The notes below the pieces were generated by a model, which searched no databases, had not been told where the DNA came from, and saw only the letters and a list, made by a program, of their open reading frames with translations. This document shows positions 55,236 through 64,000 of a stretch of DNA of 64,000 bases, one piece after another (positions within the stretch are counted from its first letter, which is position 1; every line of letters begins with the position of its first letter). The position numbers and the translations under genes were made by a program. The stretch is from Ligula intestinalis (lineage: Eukaryota; Platyhelminthes; Cestoda; Diphyllobothriidea; Diphyllobothriidae). The stretch is taken from contig JAYGXS010000005.1 of NCBI GenBank assembly GCA_036362985.1, positions 56,667,404 to 56,731,403 on the forward strand. The letters run 5' to 3'.

Positions 55236-55740
55236 ATTTACCAAAGCCCCGTGAAAGGAGAATTAGAAGAATAGCTTTTTCTTTTCCAAAGTAGGTGTGG
55301 TGGGTTTGACTTGCCTCGCAACCATATTTTTTGTAATGAATCTCTCAGAATAGCCATTCTCGCGAAGTAGATCGCGGATTTCCCGGATCTACCCCTCAGT
55401 ACTGTCTGCCAAGCAAATTGTGCCAAGCAGCGCACTAGATTGCGTTTATGTTAGATAAGTACGAAGCTGCTAAAGTTTGATTATTGTCCAGACCACACAT
55501 ACACAGATGGTCCATCACTCGGGTCGACCGGATGAGTCACACTCCACCTTACCTGTGTACATGACAGTTCGATGGTGGTAGCCTGAATTCGGTAGTGCTA
55601 CGCGTATTCACTTCCTTCTCGTCCTACAAACCTTTGTCTACCTCAGCGCTCAGCGCTGACTCATCCTCATAACTCTGCGTGCTCTTGTACTTTTGCACCC
55701 CCTGCTGTCGACGCACCTTCACCTGCAGCTAATCGATTCC
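55236..55740 (-). pseudogene. LINE endonuclease end joined to Penelope-like RT end (second copy)
   Basis: On the minus strand, 55740-55560 matches decayed LINE family I sequence (as at 49330-49205), and 55450-55240 matches the Penelope segment (SSFV-type start, then RCLAQFAWQ and ENGYSERFI-type sequence in shifted frames). The order, orientation and spacing repeat those of 49330-48900. The GIY-YIG part is absent here. Confidence 0.55.
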
Positions 55741-56089
55741 TCGCGAGCTCTGATGCCAACATCTGCACCCTTTCCTGATTGGCTGATGACCGGACAGGCT
55801 TCGATAAACCCGCGTGCATAGACACTTTTTACACCGACTCAACTGGCTTCTGTACGCGGCGCCTGCAGCTGCTACCGTTAAGCTACTTAAGCTCAGTAAA
55901 GTTGTTCCCATTCATTCCGTCTTCCCAGACTTGTGTTTTGGGGATCCTTCTGGTGTCGAGACGGCAACTGGTCCTGGATATGACCATCCTAACCGACGAG
56001 GTCCAGGGTAGCTACCACAGCAAGGGTGCGCAGGGATGTTGACTTGCGTACGAACTATATGAAAGTGAAACATTCTTTGATGAAGGTCT
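55741..56089. other. Spacer
   Basis: Two overlapping frames at 55779-56042 without known relatives. Nothing else seen. Confidence 0.35.
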
Positions 56090-56400
56090 ACTGATTACTA
56101 AGGGAACTCAAACGCCCCGTTTTGCCTTGGGGTTCACGTTCAAGCCCCACTACTCGTAGGCATTAATCAAAGAATATCAATATTCCCGCTCTAAACCGGC
56201 AAGACCGGCTTTGGACTTCTGGTCAACAGGTTGTAGGTTAAAGCTTCGGGCGGGGCACCACCTACAATTGGGTACGACTAGCTGATGATGGCTAATAAGC
56301 CAGAAATGGCCATTCCAGTGTTTCCTATTTTAGCCGGCAATATTCATTAGACTTGTGCGAGCACCCATAAAGACATATCTGTCAAAGAGTCATTTGGGTA
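56090..56400 (+). repeat. Hammerhead-bearing repeat family H, best copy
   Basis: Includes GGGGTTCACGTTCAAGCCCC at about 56124-56143, a block that also appears altered at 38381-38400 with a GCCGCGCC. The hammerhead core lies at 56278-56318. The repeat has no reading frame. A SINE-like or retrozyme-like nature is possible; ends are not defined. Confidence 0.5.
56276..56320 (+). ncRNA. Hammerhead ribozyme-like motif (family H)
   Basis: Core CTGATGA (56282-56288), stem II TGGCT/AGCCA (56289-56293 with 56298-56302) closed by the loop AATA, GAAA (56303-56306), palindromic stem III ATGGCCAT with no loop, cleavage base T at 56314. Stem I pairs CTAG with CCAG, one mismatch; the relative at 38755 has CTAG there, which would pair fully. 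Compact geometry as in minimal hammerheads. Sequence and stem II length differ from the 4131 element, so it is a separate family. Confidence 0.68.
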
Positions 56401-57489
56401 TCGCTAGTCATCTATCCTCACGAGGTGGCAGCCTCAGTGCAGTACGACATAGATGCCGAGGACTCTAGTTTGCTCCTTGTTGTTATAACCTTGGTTGACC
56501 TCACCTGCGTCGCCACTGTTATAACCTTGTGTGTTCCTGTGTCAACACCGGTTATGTCCCCCAGTTACGTGTTAGGAAGAGAAGGCAGAACAGGATAGCA
56601 GTTGGAACTTTAATGTCACTAGTTCTGCTTGGACATCAGCGTTGTCTTCTGTACCTCATCAGCAGCATGTCCTCTGTCGTCGTTAGCTCGTCTTGGCCAA
56701 CAGCGGGTCTTGTCACTAGAAGCAGAACATTGGCTCGTCGGTAAGAGAGTTCTGTGTCTCCCAGCAGCTGAATGCCCTTCTGCTCGCAGCTTCGCTATTT
56801 AAGGGCCAGTAGCCATTGTTCTCTATTGGCCCTCCACGAGTGGCCTCTACAGGCAGTCGTCGTGCCTCAGCTATCGTGTCCTCAGGTGACGCTTGGGACG
56901 CGCTTTGCCCCTGGCTAGGCATGATCTCACGGATGGCAGAGCCCAGCACGTGGTTTTCCTTTCGTGCTCGCGTGTTGGCCTTTCAAGTTTGCTCTCTTTG
57001 CCCACTCTGCATGCATCGGTGGCCTGTCCGATTCCTTTGTTCTAGTGTCCTCAGGACTGCCCGAGTTATGACTCGCGTGTTAGGCCCTCCTAACACTTGT
57101 CCGGGATTTTGTCGTGCCACCTCAGCCTCAGAAGTCTGCAGAGGCAACCCAGGTGGAAGTCAGTTTCAGTAGATAATCCAGGTTTTCTTTACAAGAGTGT
57201 CGTCAATTTCAAGGCCTTGACAATTCCACACAGAGGCTTGCAAAAGGCCGCAGGTCTAGTTGGTTTTGGAGATCCGATAAGCGACTTCGTTGTCGCTTCT
57301 CGTATTGCGTTAAAAAGCGCTTCCTAGAAAAGCGAAGTTGTCCATGTTTCAAAGTGGGTGCCGTTGACAGTTTATGTTGGTAGATGACTGCAGGGGCCCA
57401 ATAGCGGCACAGCGTGGACTCGTCTTTTCTGCGACCACGAAGCTGCTGTCCTGCACGTGAATGTCCACCACACACTGACTCATCACCTG
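56401..57489. other. Unassigned region, possible LTR-like DNA
   Basis: Contains GTTATAACCTTG twice (56482 and 56518) and a TATA-like CTATTTAAGGGCC at about 56797-56809. Long frames on both strands have no recognisable domain. This could be an LTR or leader of an unrecognised retroelement. Confidence 0.3.
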
Positions 57490-57865
57490 TAATCCTTGCG
57501 TGCACACTCTGCCCATCTCAAGGTCAACCCACTACCACGAGCCTTGACATTAGCCCCATGAGAACTCGAGCCAAAGAGAGTGCACCATTTCCTCATTGGC
57601 TACAGGAACGAGGCGAGTGCTGGGCTTTCGGCAATCCCTTACGCTCTCGTCACTTGAAACGCGGCGTTCTAGCTGGTGGTTGTTCGCTCGTCTAACAGTC
57701 AATCTCATCTTGCCTATTCTCCACTTCCTTATTTACAGAATAAACTCTTCCTGACACGCTGGCCTCCCACGACTTCTTTTCTTCCAGTGAACCGAGTCTG
57801 CAGATTAAAATTTCTAGGTTTTAAAGTACTTAACTCTCCGCGATAGAACGATCCACTGCTACTTA
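57490..57865 (-). mobile_element. Dispersed LTR-like repeat G, reverse copy
   Basis: On the minus strand the copy ends in the CTATCGCGGAGAGTTAAG signature near 57845. The plus strand shows AGAATAAACTCTTCCTGACACGC at about 57739, the same AATAAA-plus-GGCCTCC layout as the other copies. CCCATCTCAAGGTC lies at the far end (57510). Confidence 0.5.
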
Positions 57866-59599
57866 TACAGCGTCCGCTAGGCAGATATCCCTACAAACTA
57901 CACCACATATGAGCTTAGTTCACAACACGCGCGCATACGACATCTCTCTCAGCTACACGCGACGCCGCACTTCTGCAACAGGTATGTGATTCACCTTATT
58001 ATGGTGAACATATTTAGCATGCAAGAACATGCAAACCTCACGTAATGCGAGAACTTGCTTCCGTGTAGACCGGCTGTTTAGTCTGCCAGTCGTTGTGTCC
58101 AAAATGTCTGAGTAGCGCCATTCAGTCTACAACCCCTATACTCGGCATGTATGGGAAATCATACATTGCTGTATCGCCTTGAGAACATACCGTATGATGC
58201 TCATAAGTGCTTGTAGCTTAAACTGTATGAGGAAATGAGGAGTATTTATAAATGGACAGATGTTAGTAGAAGAAGATAAAATGCTCTTAAAATGGACATT
58301 TCACGGTCTTAAAAATTTCATAATTAAGACCTATTCTAAAACCCAAATATATCGATCCGTTGAGAATACATTTTAAAAAGACGTTATCATCTGTCAAAAG
58401 AATACAGGAAAGAATACTTTTGTGCGCATTTTCTACAAAATATATTTTCATTTTCTATGGGAAAAAACTCATGCTATTTATGTAGTCATGTTCTACATAG
58501 TAAACTGTTGGCAGTTGGCCCAAAAAGGCTTGTGCAAAATCTGGCGTTACTAAAATAACTTGGAATTATACTGCACAAAAATTGATTTGACAACTTTATC
58601 GAAGTAATATTTTGAATCTGGAGAACATTTCATAGGGCAACATATCTACTGCACGGGCGTGTTAAGCTGTGTTGTGTGTAGTATATATGTTATTTCCAAT
58701 TGAATAAGTTGGAAATTCTCCACGTCCATTTCCAGTGGCTTCCTGCTCGACCGAATTCAATTGTTCCTCTCGTAAGAAAGGCTGTTCCCTCGTCCTCTGC
58801 TGTGCTCTGTGCGCCAGAGCCCCCTTCCTCCAAGAATTCTGTTCCTGTTGACCCTTTTTGTTTCCAGTCGAATGCATACTAGTATTATAACTAGTCCCCC
58901 GGCCAAGTACCACTTGAGTGGTGCTTGAATATTGTCCTCATCCCCCGTTCGGCACTCTTGCCTTTCCCATAATGCTTCCATCCGCCCCAATGTAGTAAGA
59001 CACAACTGTTTCAACAGCTACTTGATATTGCCTCCCCCTCCCCTTCTGGTTCGATTACAGCTGTCCCCACGCTGACCTCAAACCCATTGAAAATCCTCTC
59101 CCCCCTTGCCAGCACAGTATTGCCTCTGTTCACGTCCACCCCCTCCTTTTGCGCTGGTGTTTTCAGACCAATCCTTAGGCCATAGGAATAGCCTCCTGAA
59201 ATCATGTAAAACCAGAGCCACATCCCCTCTCCCACTAACGCACACAAGCTTTTCCAAGGCTAGTTTTGCCCTGCGTGGCGTCATTGTTGAAAGTGCGTTT
59301 GTCCATTGTAAAGAGTCAGGCGATTTGGCCGACTGCCTTCGCTCTTGACTTGGTGCATCCATTGTTGGGGTTTGTACTTTGATTATCATTTACTATTTGT
59401 TCAATGGTACCGTACGGCCTTGATAGTTGTTATCATTGGGTTCGAAGTACACGTGACTGCTGGATGTGGTCGGAAAAGTAAAGAAGACGAAACAAGATAG
59501 GTCTGCTAAGTGATTGATAAGGAGGAAGACAACTTAGGTTAAACAGTTACTGCAAGAAGAGGTTGTGCATTGTATACTGGTATGCGTTTGCCGTCTGTG
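57866..59599. other. Unassigned region
   Basis: 58300-58650 is AT-rich. 58700-59390 has overlapping open frames on both strands (for example minus 59078-59389, 103 codons) with no family I recognise. It might be a decayed gene or mobile element. Confidence 0.35.
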
Positions 59600-60145
59600 A
59601 ACTTATCCAATTTCTAAAGCGAACCCCGAAGGCACAATGGGACGAGTGAATCTTGTGACCAATCGGAGAGCGCGATACCGCCAGAGGGTGATTCTCTTAG
59701 GCAGACCAAAGCCAGGAGGCACAAGGGATCCCGCTGAACTGCACACTCGGAGTTCTAAATCAACACAGCTATCCGAGCTCGAAAACTTGTAAAGAGCACT
59801 CGAAGCCCGCTCAGGGGCGTGTAGTGAGTAGATACACACAAAGTACATTCGTGAACACTTGTCACGACTAGCTCAAGTCGAAGTAAACTTGGGAACGCTT
59901 GCTGCTTCCGGCCTCTGTAACAGCCAATCACAGGCCGACTCATACAGGACCTCGTGTGACGACTGTCAAGCAGACCTCACTGCAGACGCCGGCCGCTGGC
60001 TTGCGGTCGTCTAATAGTTAATTCCCCACTGCCTATTCTCGTCTTCCTACGACCCTGGCCTCCCTTGACCTCTCTTCGCCTAAGGAAACGGACCTGAAGA
60101 TCGCAGATGCCAGGATTTAACTCACTTTACCTCCTGCGATAGGGA
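59600..60145 (-). mobile_element. Dispersed LTR-like repeat G, reverse copy
   Basis: Ends (plus strand) in CCTGAAGATCGCAGATGCC, then ACTCACTTTACCTCCTGCGATAG at 60098-60140, with GACCCTGGCCTCCCTTGACC upstream. This is the same terminal module as the copies at 7222, 54165 and 57865. The left limit is uncertain. Confidence 0.5.
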
Positions 60146-61398
60146 TACCAATTTGACTAATGCTAAAACGAGCGCAGGCGTGCTTAGCAGCCTTTCCAAC
60201 TCATTAATGAGTTTCAGTTTGAAGATAATGAACCCTCTTTCTAGACTATCAGAAGATAATTGACCGATTGCATGAAAGTGCAGCGGAGCACGTTCTAGTC
60301 AAAATAAGGTTAAGAGCTTTGTAGGCACTCAAACATGGCATGGATTCGAATGAGACAAGACCGAAAATCCAGGGGTGGGGAGGTGGTCAGTCAACATAAA
60401 CTGACTGGAGAAGAATTTTGGATCGGCATCCGGAAGTCGACCTGCTCCGGAAATTTCGAGTGGCTATCAAACGGACTTTAGTATTCAGGTACACTACGTA
60501 GTTTAGCTGAGTGTGCTAACATTACGAGCCTGGGATCAGGTGTACAAGTGGTTTTTCGATCTAGTCGAGATTATTTTGCCAAGCTGGTGATAAAAAATGT
60601 AGGCGAGCAAAGCTTGCCAAACACATTTCACAGAAGAAAAACGTCTGGTCGAATTAGTATGGCAGAAAATGCGCATCAATACTGATTGATCTGACACGCT
60701 ATCGCCGTGTTTTGAGACAGCACCTTAACCGACTACGGGAAACGTGCCAACAGAGATGGAGAACGTGCAGTGATAGGAGACACAATGAGATACAGGAGTC
60801 CAGCAATAGTATTAATACTGAACAGACAGTCATAATACCAGAAGCATCATCGTCAGTAGAAGCAGCCCAAGTAACGCCCGTGTGCTTTTGCAAACGGAAA
60901 CGTAGTTGTTTCTAACACAAAGGAGACTGAGTAAAAATGAAGACATGACACACTTAGCAGTAATTTTGTTGGCTGCGAGGGCAAATTGGACGATAGGCAA
61001 GGTTGAGCTTCCTAGTGTGTGGAGTAGAAATGGTGAAATTTACGAAGCGTTGAACTCCTGCGCACCGAGGCCACACAGCGCACATTCTCGAACAATTGCA
61101 AAGAGTGGGCGAAATTGTCGAGTGGGGAGAGAGGACCCGTTCGCGAGTAGAGTTGATATGGTGGTTATGGAAGACAGGATAACCAGTCTGCCAAGGCAGC
61201 CACAAAATGACAATCGAGAAAGAACTTTCTGATATTTGTCGAGGGATGGGGGGGGGGGGTGGGGAGGATATATGAATTTAAGTGAGGCTCTAAAGAAGGA
61301 GGAGGAGAAGTAGGAGTTGAGATTTAGGAACGGCATGTGGATGGGGAGGACAGGTGAAGGATGTCCTTGTTGATCCACTACGAGATGGCGCAATCAAC
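60146..61398. other. Region downstream of the ADRM1-like exon
   Basis: Includes a G-run at about 61246-61258. Frames at 60712-60915 and 60906-61232 are unrecognised. The 3' untranslated region of the ADRM1-like gene should start at 61398 and run to lower coordinates; no clear AATAAA was spotted close to the stop. Confidence 0.4.
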
Positions 61399-61559
61399 TT
61401 AAGAGGTATCCATCTTCTCAGATTCACCCTTGTCCGGTTCGGACTGGTCGTCGTCCTTCTTCGCTGGATCGGCCTTGGAGGCGTCAGCAGGGGCTTTGGA
61501 CTCCACATTCGACTCTGAGTTGCTGGCATCTTGCAGGGCGGTTGCCAAGGCTTCCAGAT
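61399..61559 (-). CDS. ADRM1/Rpn13-like proteasomal ubiquitin receptor, last coding exon
   Basis: Acceptor CACATTTCAG|AT places the exon start at 61559. It reads (G)DLEALATALQDASNS, then a Lys/Asp/Glu/Ser/Pro-rich tail, EKMDTS and TAA. Human ADRM1 ends DVEAFAKAMQNN followed by a Lys/Glu/Asp-rich tail and MSLD (from memory): same order, same length class. That helix closes the DEUBAD domain, which binds the deubiquitinase UCH37 at the proteasome. The exon needs one base (G) from the preceding exon (phase 1). Upstream exons were not found before the LINE at 62533; they may lie beyond the window. Only 52 residues support the call, so another acidic-tailed protein is possible. Confidence 0.55.
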
Positions 61560-62532
61560 CTGAAATGTGGCACCAAAAGCGTATGAAAAGTGGAGACACC
61601 ATTTTTAGGAGCCGTCCTAACAGACTTAAACACATGCAGCCCGGACGAGACGCTCTCAGGCTACGCTATTAGTCCGCCCACAAACAAAGAACCGCACGCC
61701 CGCGCGGCCTTCAAGGAACCGACACCACGCTAGGCTGCTGGATAAGGATAAAAAAATCAGATAAACGATCGAGTCGCTACTCGCTGGAGGACACAATCTG
61801 ATTGGTCCGATCTTATAACGCTTGCTTGCTTAAGTAGTCTTACTAGGTACGCAATAAAGACTACCTTTTCTTGCGACCTTGGGGGATTGAAACAAGGCAT
61901 GTGGGACAGGCAGAAATCTTAACTTCGGCAACATTACAACAACCATCACTTAACATTAAGCAGCTACTAAGCTTAGTGCTATCCTATCCCGGGTTTAGTT
62001 AAAATAAATAACGACAGTCTGAGATGTAATTCAAGTAGGAAGCAAATATGCGAGTACTAAGTTCTTGTTGATAAGGGGATGAACACATGATCACTGAAGC
62101 ATTAACCCGAGTTTTTCGTCTGGTACGGGAGGTCATCCCCAGAAACTTTAAGAATACAACGATAAATGAGCCGTGAGACTGCGTGAATTCAGCCTGATCG
62201 CGAGCACTAACCCCCTTCCGGTTAGACTACAAAAACTGGGGTAAGTATTTCCAAATCCGGTGGGTATGACAGTGACTTATGTCTTGCGAACTTGCAAGAA
62301 CAATGAAAGGGCTCGAAAAAGTGTTGCCTAAGGGACACACGGAATTTACCGAAAACTAGTACATCAACCGGGAGACCCAGGTGTCACTAGTGCCTACATG
62401 AAAATGCCTAGCATAACCAGTTGAAAGATGTCATGGATTTAAGACGGGGGGAACTTGCCTACACGTTACAGTCCATCACCGAAGAGCGACAGTGAAAAGT
62501 TAACCCCCAGATTAATTTGACCCAAATGTGAA
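61560..62532. other. Probable intron or intergenic DNA, nothing recognised
   Basis: If the ADRM1-like exon call is right, this is its last intron on the minus strand. No exon-like segment or transposon end is seen. Confidence 0.4.
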
Positions 62533-62577
62533 GGCGCCCGAGAAATCAAAATCCCGGGGGTCGATTTTCATTTCACC

Positions 62578-62985
62578 TTGTATCACAGCGGTCCGAGTGA
62601 CTCATCTGGTAGACACGGTGTGGCTATTGCCTTTTCGGAAGAATCTAACCGTGCACTACTAGCATGGGAACCAGTCAACGACCGAATGGCCTATGTTCGA
62701 CTAAAAGGTCATGTTACGAACATCTCGGTCGTATCTGTGTATGCACCTTCGTCGGCGGCTGAACAGCAAGAGAAAGATAATTTCTACTCGCAGCTGCAGG
62801 AGCTAGCCGAACGACTCCCTCGCCGAAATCTGCTAATTGTTGCCGGGGACTGGAATGGCCGGACTGGGCCCGGTGACCCGACAAACAGCCACCTTCTTAG
62901 TCGTTTTGGGCTTGGCTCTCGAACGGACAATGGTGAGAGGATGCTGCAGTTTGCCGAACAGAACCGACTGTTTGTTACCAACTAA
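62578..62985 (+). CDS. RTE endonuclease fragment
   Basis: 135 codons from within the endonuclease (HSGPSDSSGRHGVAIAF to RLFVTN). It carries the catalytic GDWNGRTG and ends at the same premature TAA as the copy at 25353-26141. Differences between the copies are scattered substitutions (for example RNLLIVAGDW against RDLLIFAGDW). Confidence 0.7.
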   Translation: MYHSGPSDSSGRHGVAIAFSEESNRALLAWEPVNDRMAYVRLKGHVTNISVVSVYAPSSAAEQQEKDNFYSQLQELAERLPRRNLLIVAGDWNGRTGPGDPTNSHLLSRFGLGSRTDNGERMLQFAEQNRLFVTN

Positions 62986-63108
62986 TGCTTTCAGCATCGT
63001 CACAAACATCTACTGACTTGGTCTTCGAACGATGGCCGTACCGCGAATCAGATCGATTACATTCTAGTTGGTTCACAGTTTCGCAGCTGGGTCCGCGATA
63101 GCAGGTCG

Positions 63109-63915
63109 ATGCGAGGTGCCGAAACTGGTAATGTCCACGGGTCTGACCATGTTCTCGTTCGCACGCGCCTGAAGGTTCACCTCTCATCTGTGCCCAAACT
63201 GCCACGTGCGAGACGCCTTGATGTCGCAAAGCTCCGGCAAACCAACACTACCGAGGCTTTAAGCACAGAAATCCAGTCCCGTCTTATGACCCAGGCTGAG
63301 GACGAGGGCAGTAGCAAGTGGCCATCACTGAAGACATCCATCTATGGGGCAGCTGAGAAGATTCTCGGATTCACTCAGCGGCGGTGCAGTGACTGGATCA
63401 GCGGAAGAACCCTGCAGCTATCGGCCGAGACGACTCCAGCCAGGTCCCGGAACGATGCCTCCTTCCGCCAACTTCGAAAGCTGACAGCAAAGTCGGCTAG
63501 AGATGATCGGCAGAAGTATTGGTCCGAAACGGCGACTTCTATGAAACAGGCTTCTTATGTTGGTGACACCAGAAAATTGTACCAAATCATACGCCAGGTT
63601 AGTGGAAAGCCCCCGACACTCTGTGATTCTGTTCGCGATGTGAATGGAGGATTTATTGCCGACACTTCGGCCAAGGTCGATCACTGGCGTGAACACTTCG
63701 AGCACCTACTCAACTTTGACGAACAACCCATCACACCTTCCCTCTCCTCCACAACGGAGTTTCAATCTTCTCATGCCTACCCAGTGTCGTGTGACATCCC
63801 TTCCGAAGACGAAGTTACCGATGCAATGCAGAGGCTACGCAACAACAAGGCGTGTGGAGAGGACGGTATTCCTGCAGAAATCTACAAGTCCTGTGTTGAC
63901 ACCCCGGCTCCATGA
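63109..63915 (+). CDS. RTE linker and start of RT
   Basis: 268 codons: GSDHVLVRTRLKVHL, the basic linker, QVSGKPPTLCDSV, EDEVTDAMQRLRNNKACGED and GIPAEIYKSCVDTPAP. The last residues are after a small deletion; AWREETVPDDW continues in another frame at once. Residues match 26265-27035 almost throughout. Confidence 0.7.
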   Translation: MRGAETGNVHGSDHVLVRTRLKVHLSSVPKLPRARRLDVAKLRQTNTTEALSTEIQSRLMTQAEDEGSSKWPSLKTSIYGAAEKILGFTQRRCSDWISGRTLQLSAETTPARSRNDASFRQLRKLTAKSARDDRQKYWSETATSMKQASYVGDTRKLYQIIRQVSGKPPTLCDSVRDVNGGFIADTSAKVDHWREHFEHLLNFDEQPITPSLSSTTEFQSSHAYPVSCDIPSEDEVTDAMQRLRNNKACGEDGIPAEIYKSCVDTPAP

Positions 63916-64000
63916 GGTGATTGTACAGGCGTGGCGAGAAGAGACCGTTCCCGATGACTGGGGCTCAGGTATCCTTGTACCTGTCCACAAGGGAGATAAG

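Larger units (their letters stand above)
62533..64000 (+). mobile_element. RTE-type LINE, 5'-truncated, runs off the window (family B, copy 4)
   Basis: Starts in mid-endonuclease at GGCGCCCGAGAAATC and is nearly identical to 25688-27160 over its whole visible length. Motifs: SVYAPSS, GDWNGRTGPGD, a TAA at 62983-62985, GSDHVLV, NNKACGEDGIPAEIYKSC and WREETVPDDWGSG. A frameshift near 63900 separates the last part. The RT catalytic region lies outside the window. Confidence 0.85.

Noticed and set aside
1..64000. CRISPR arrays, bacterial operons, ribosome binding sites, rRNA genes
   Set aside because: None seen; spliced genes and LINEs show the DNA to be eukaryotic nuclear.

Overview
The window is eukaryotic nuclear DNA that is rich in transposons and poor in genes. 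The content fits a parasitic flatworm, most likely a cestode of the diphyllobothriid type. The grounds are several non-LTR (LINE) families in many broken copies, a Penelope-like element, hammerhead-ribozyme repeats, introns of only 31-34 nt, and protein genes whose best remembered relatives are animal genes. The species call is inference; no search was run.

Layout. 1-4985: array of long diverged repeat units, the last one split by a 488-bp element carrying two hammerhead ribozymes (retrozyme-like). 4986-11140: spacer, one dispersed repeat and two internally deleted RTE-type LINEs. 11142-15350: two head-to-tail copies of LINE family A (2A-like peptide, PHD finger, endonuclease, RT). 17915-20425: CR1-type LINE. 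22227-30360: a CCDC28-like gene on the + strand, whose 6.2-kb intron holds a three-part chimeric LINE (A-B-A). 33775-36810, minus strand: an EMC5/MMGT1 homologue directly followed by a WDR53 homologue; the stop codon of the first touches the start codon of the second. 38330-38870: inverted hammerhead-like repeats. 39746-40009: a possible first exon of a membrane-anchored short-chain dehydrogenase. 41000-45095: a nearly full-length CR1-type LINE. 45281-52905: LINE 3' ends, a long hairpin, a Penelope-like element with a GIY-YIG domain, and a LINE split into inverted halves. 53850-60145: LTR-like dispersed repeats, a second LINE/Penelope fusion and a second hammerhead repeat. 61399-61559, minus strand: last coding exon of an ADRM1/Rpn13 homologue. 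62533-64000: an RTE-type LINE running off the window.

Four host genes are recognised: EMC5 (ER membrane insertase), WDR53 (beta-propeller, candidate CUL4-DDB1 adaptor), CCDC28 (small coiled-coil, ciliary/TORC2-linked in vertebrates) and ADRM1 (proteasomal ubiquitin receptor). EMC5 and WDR53 are packed as if co-transcribed, which suggests a polycistronic unit. Nearly everything else is mobile DNA, much of it formed by template switching, 5' inversion or nested insertion. Family letters A-I are labels made for this report.
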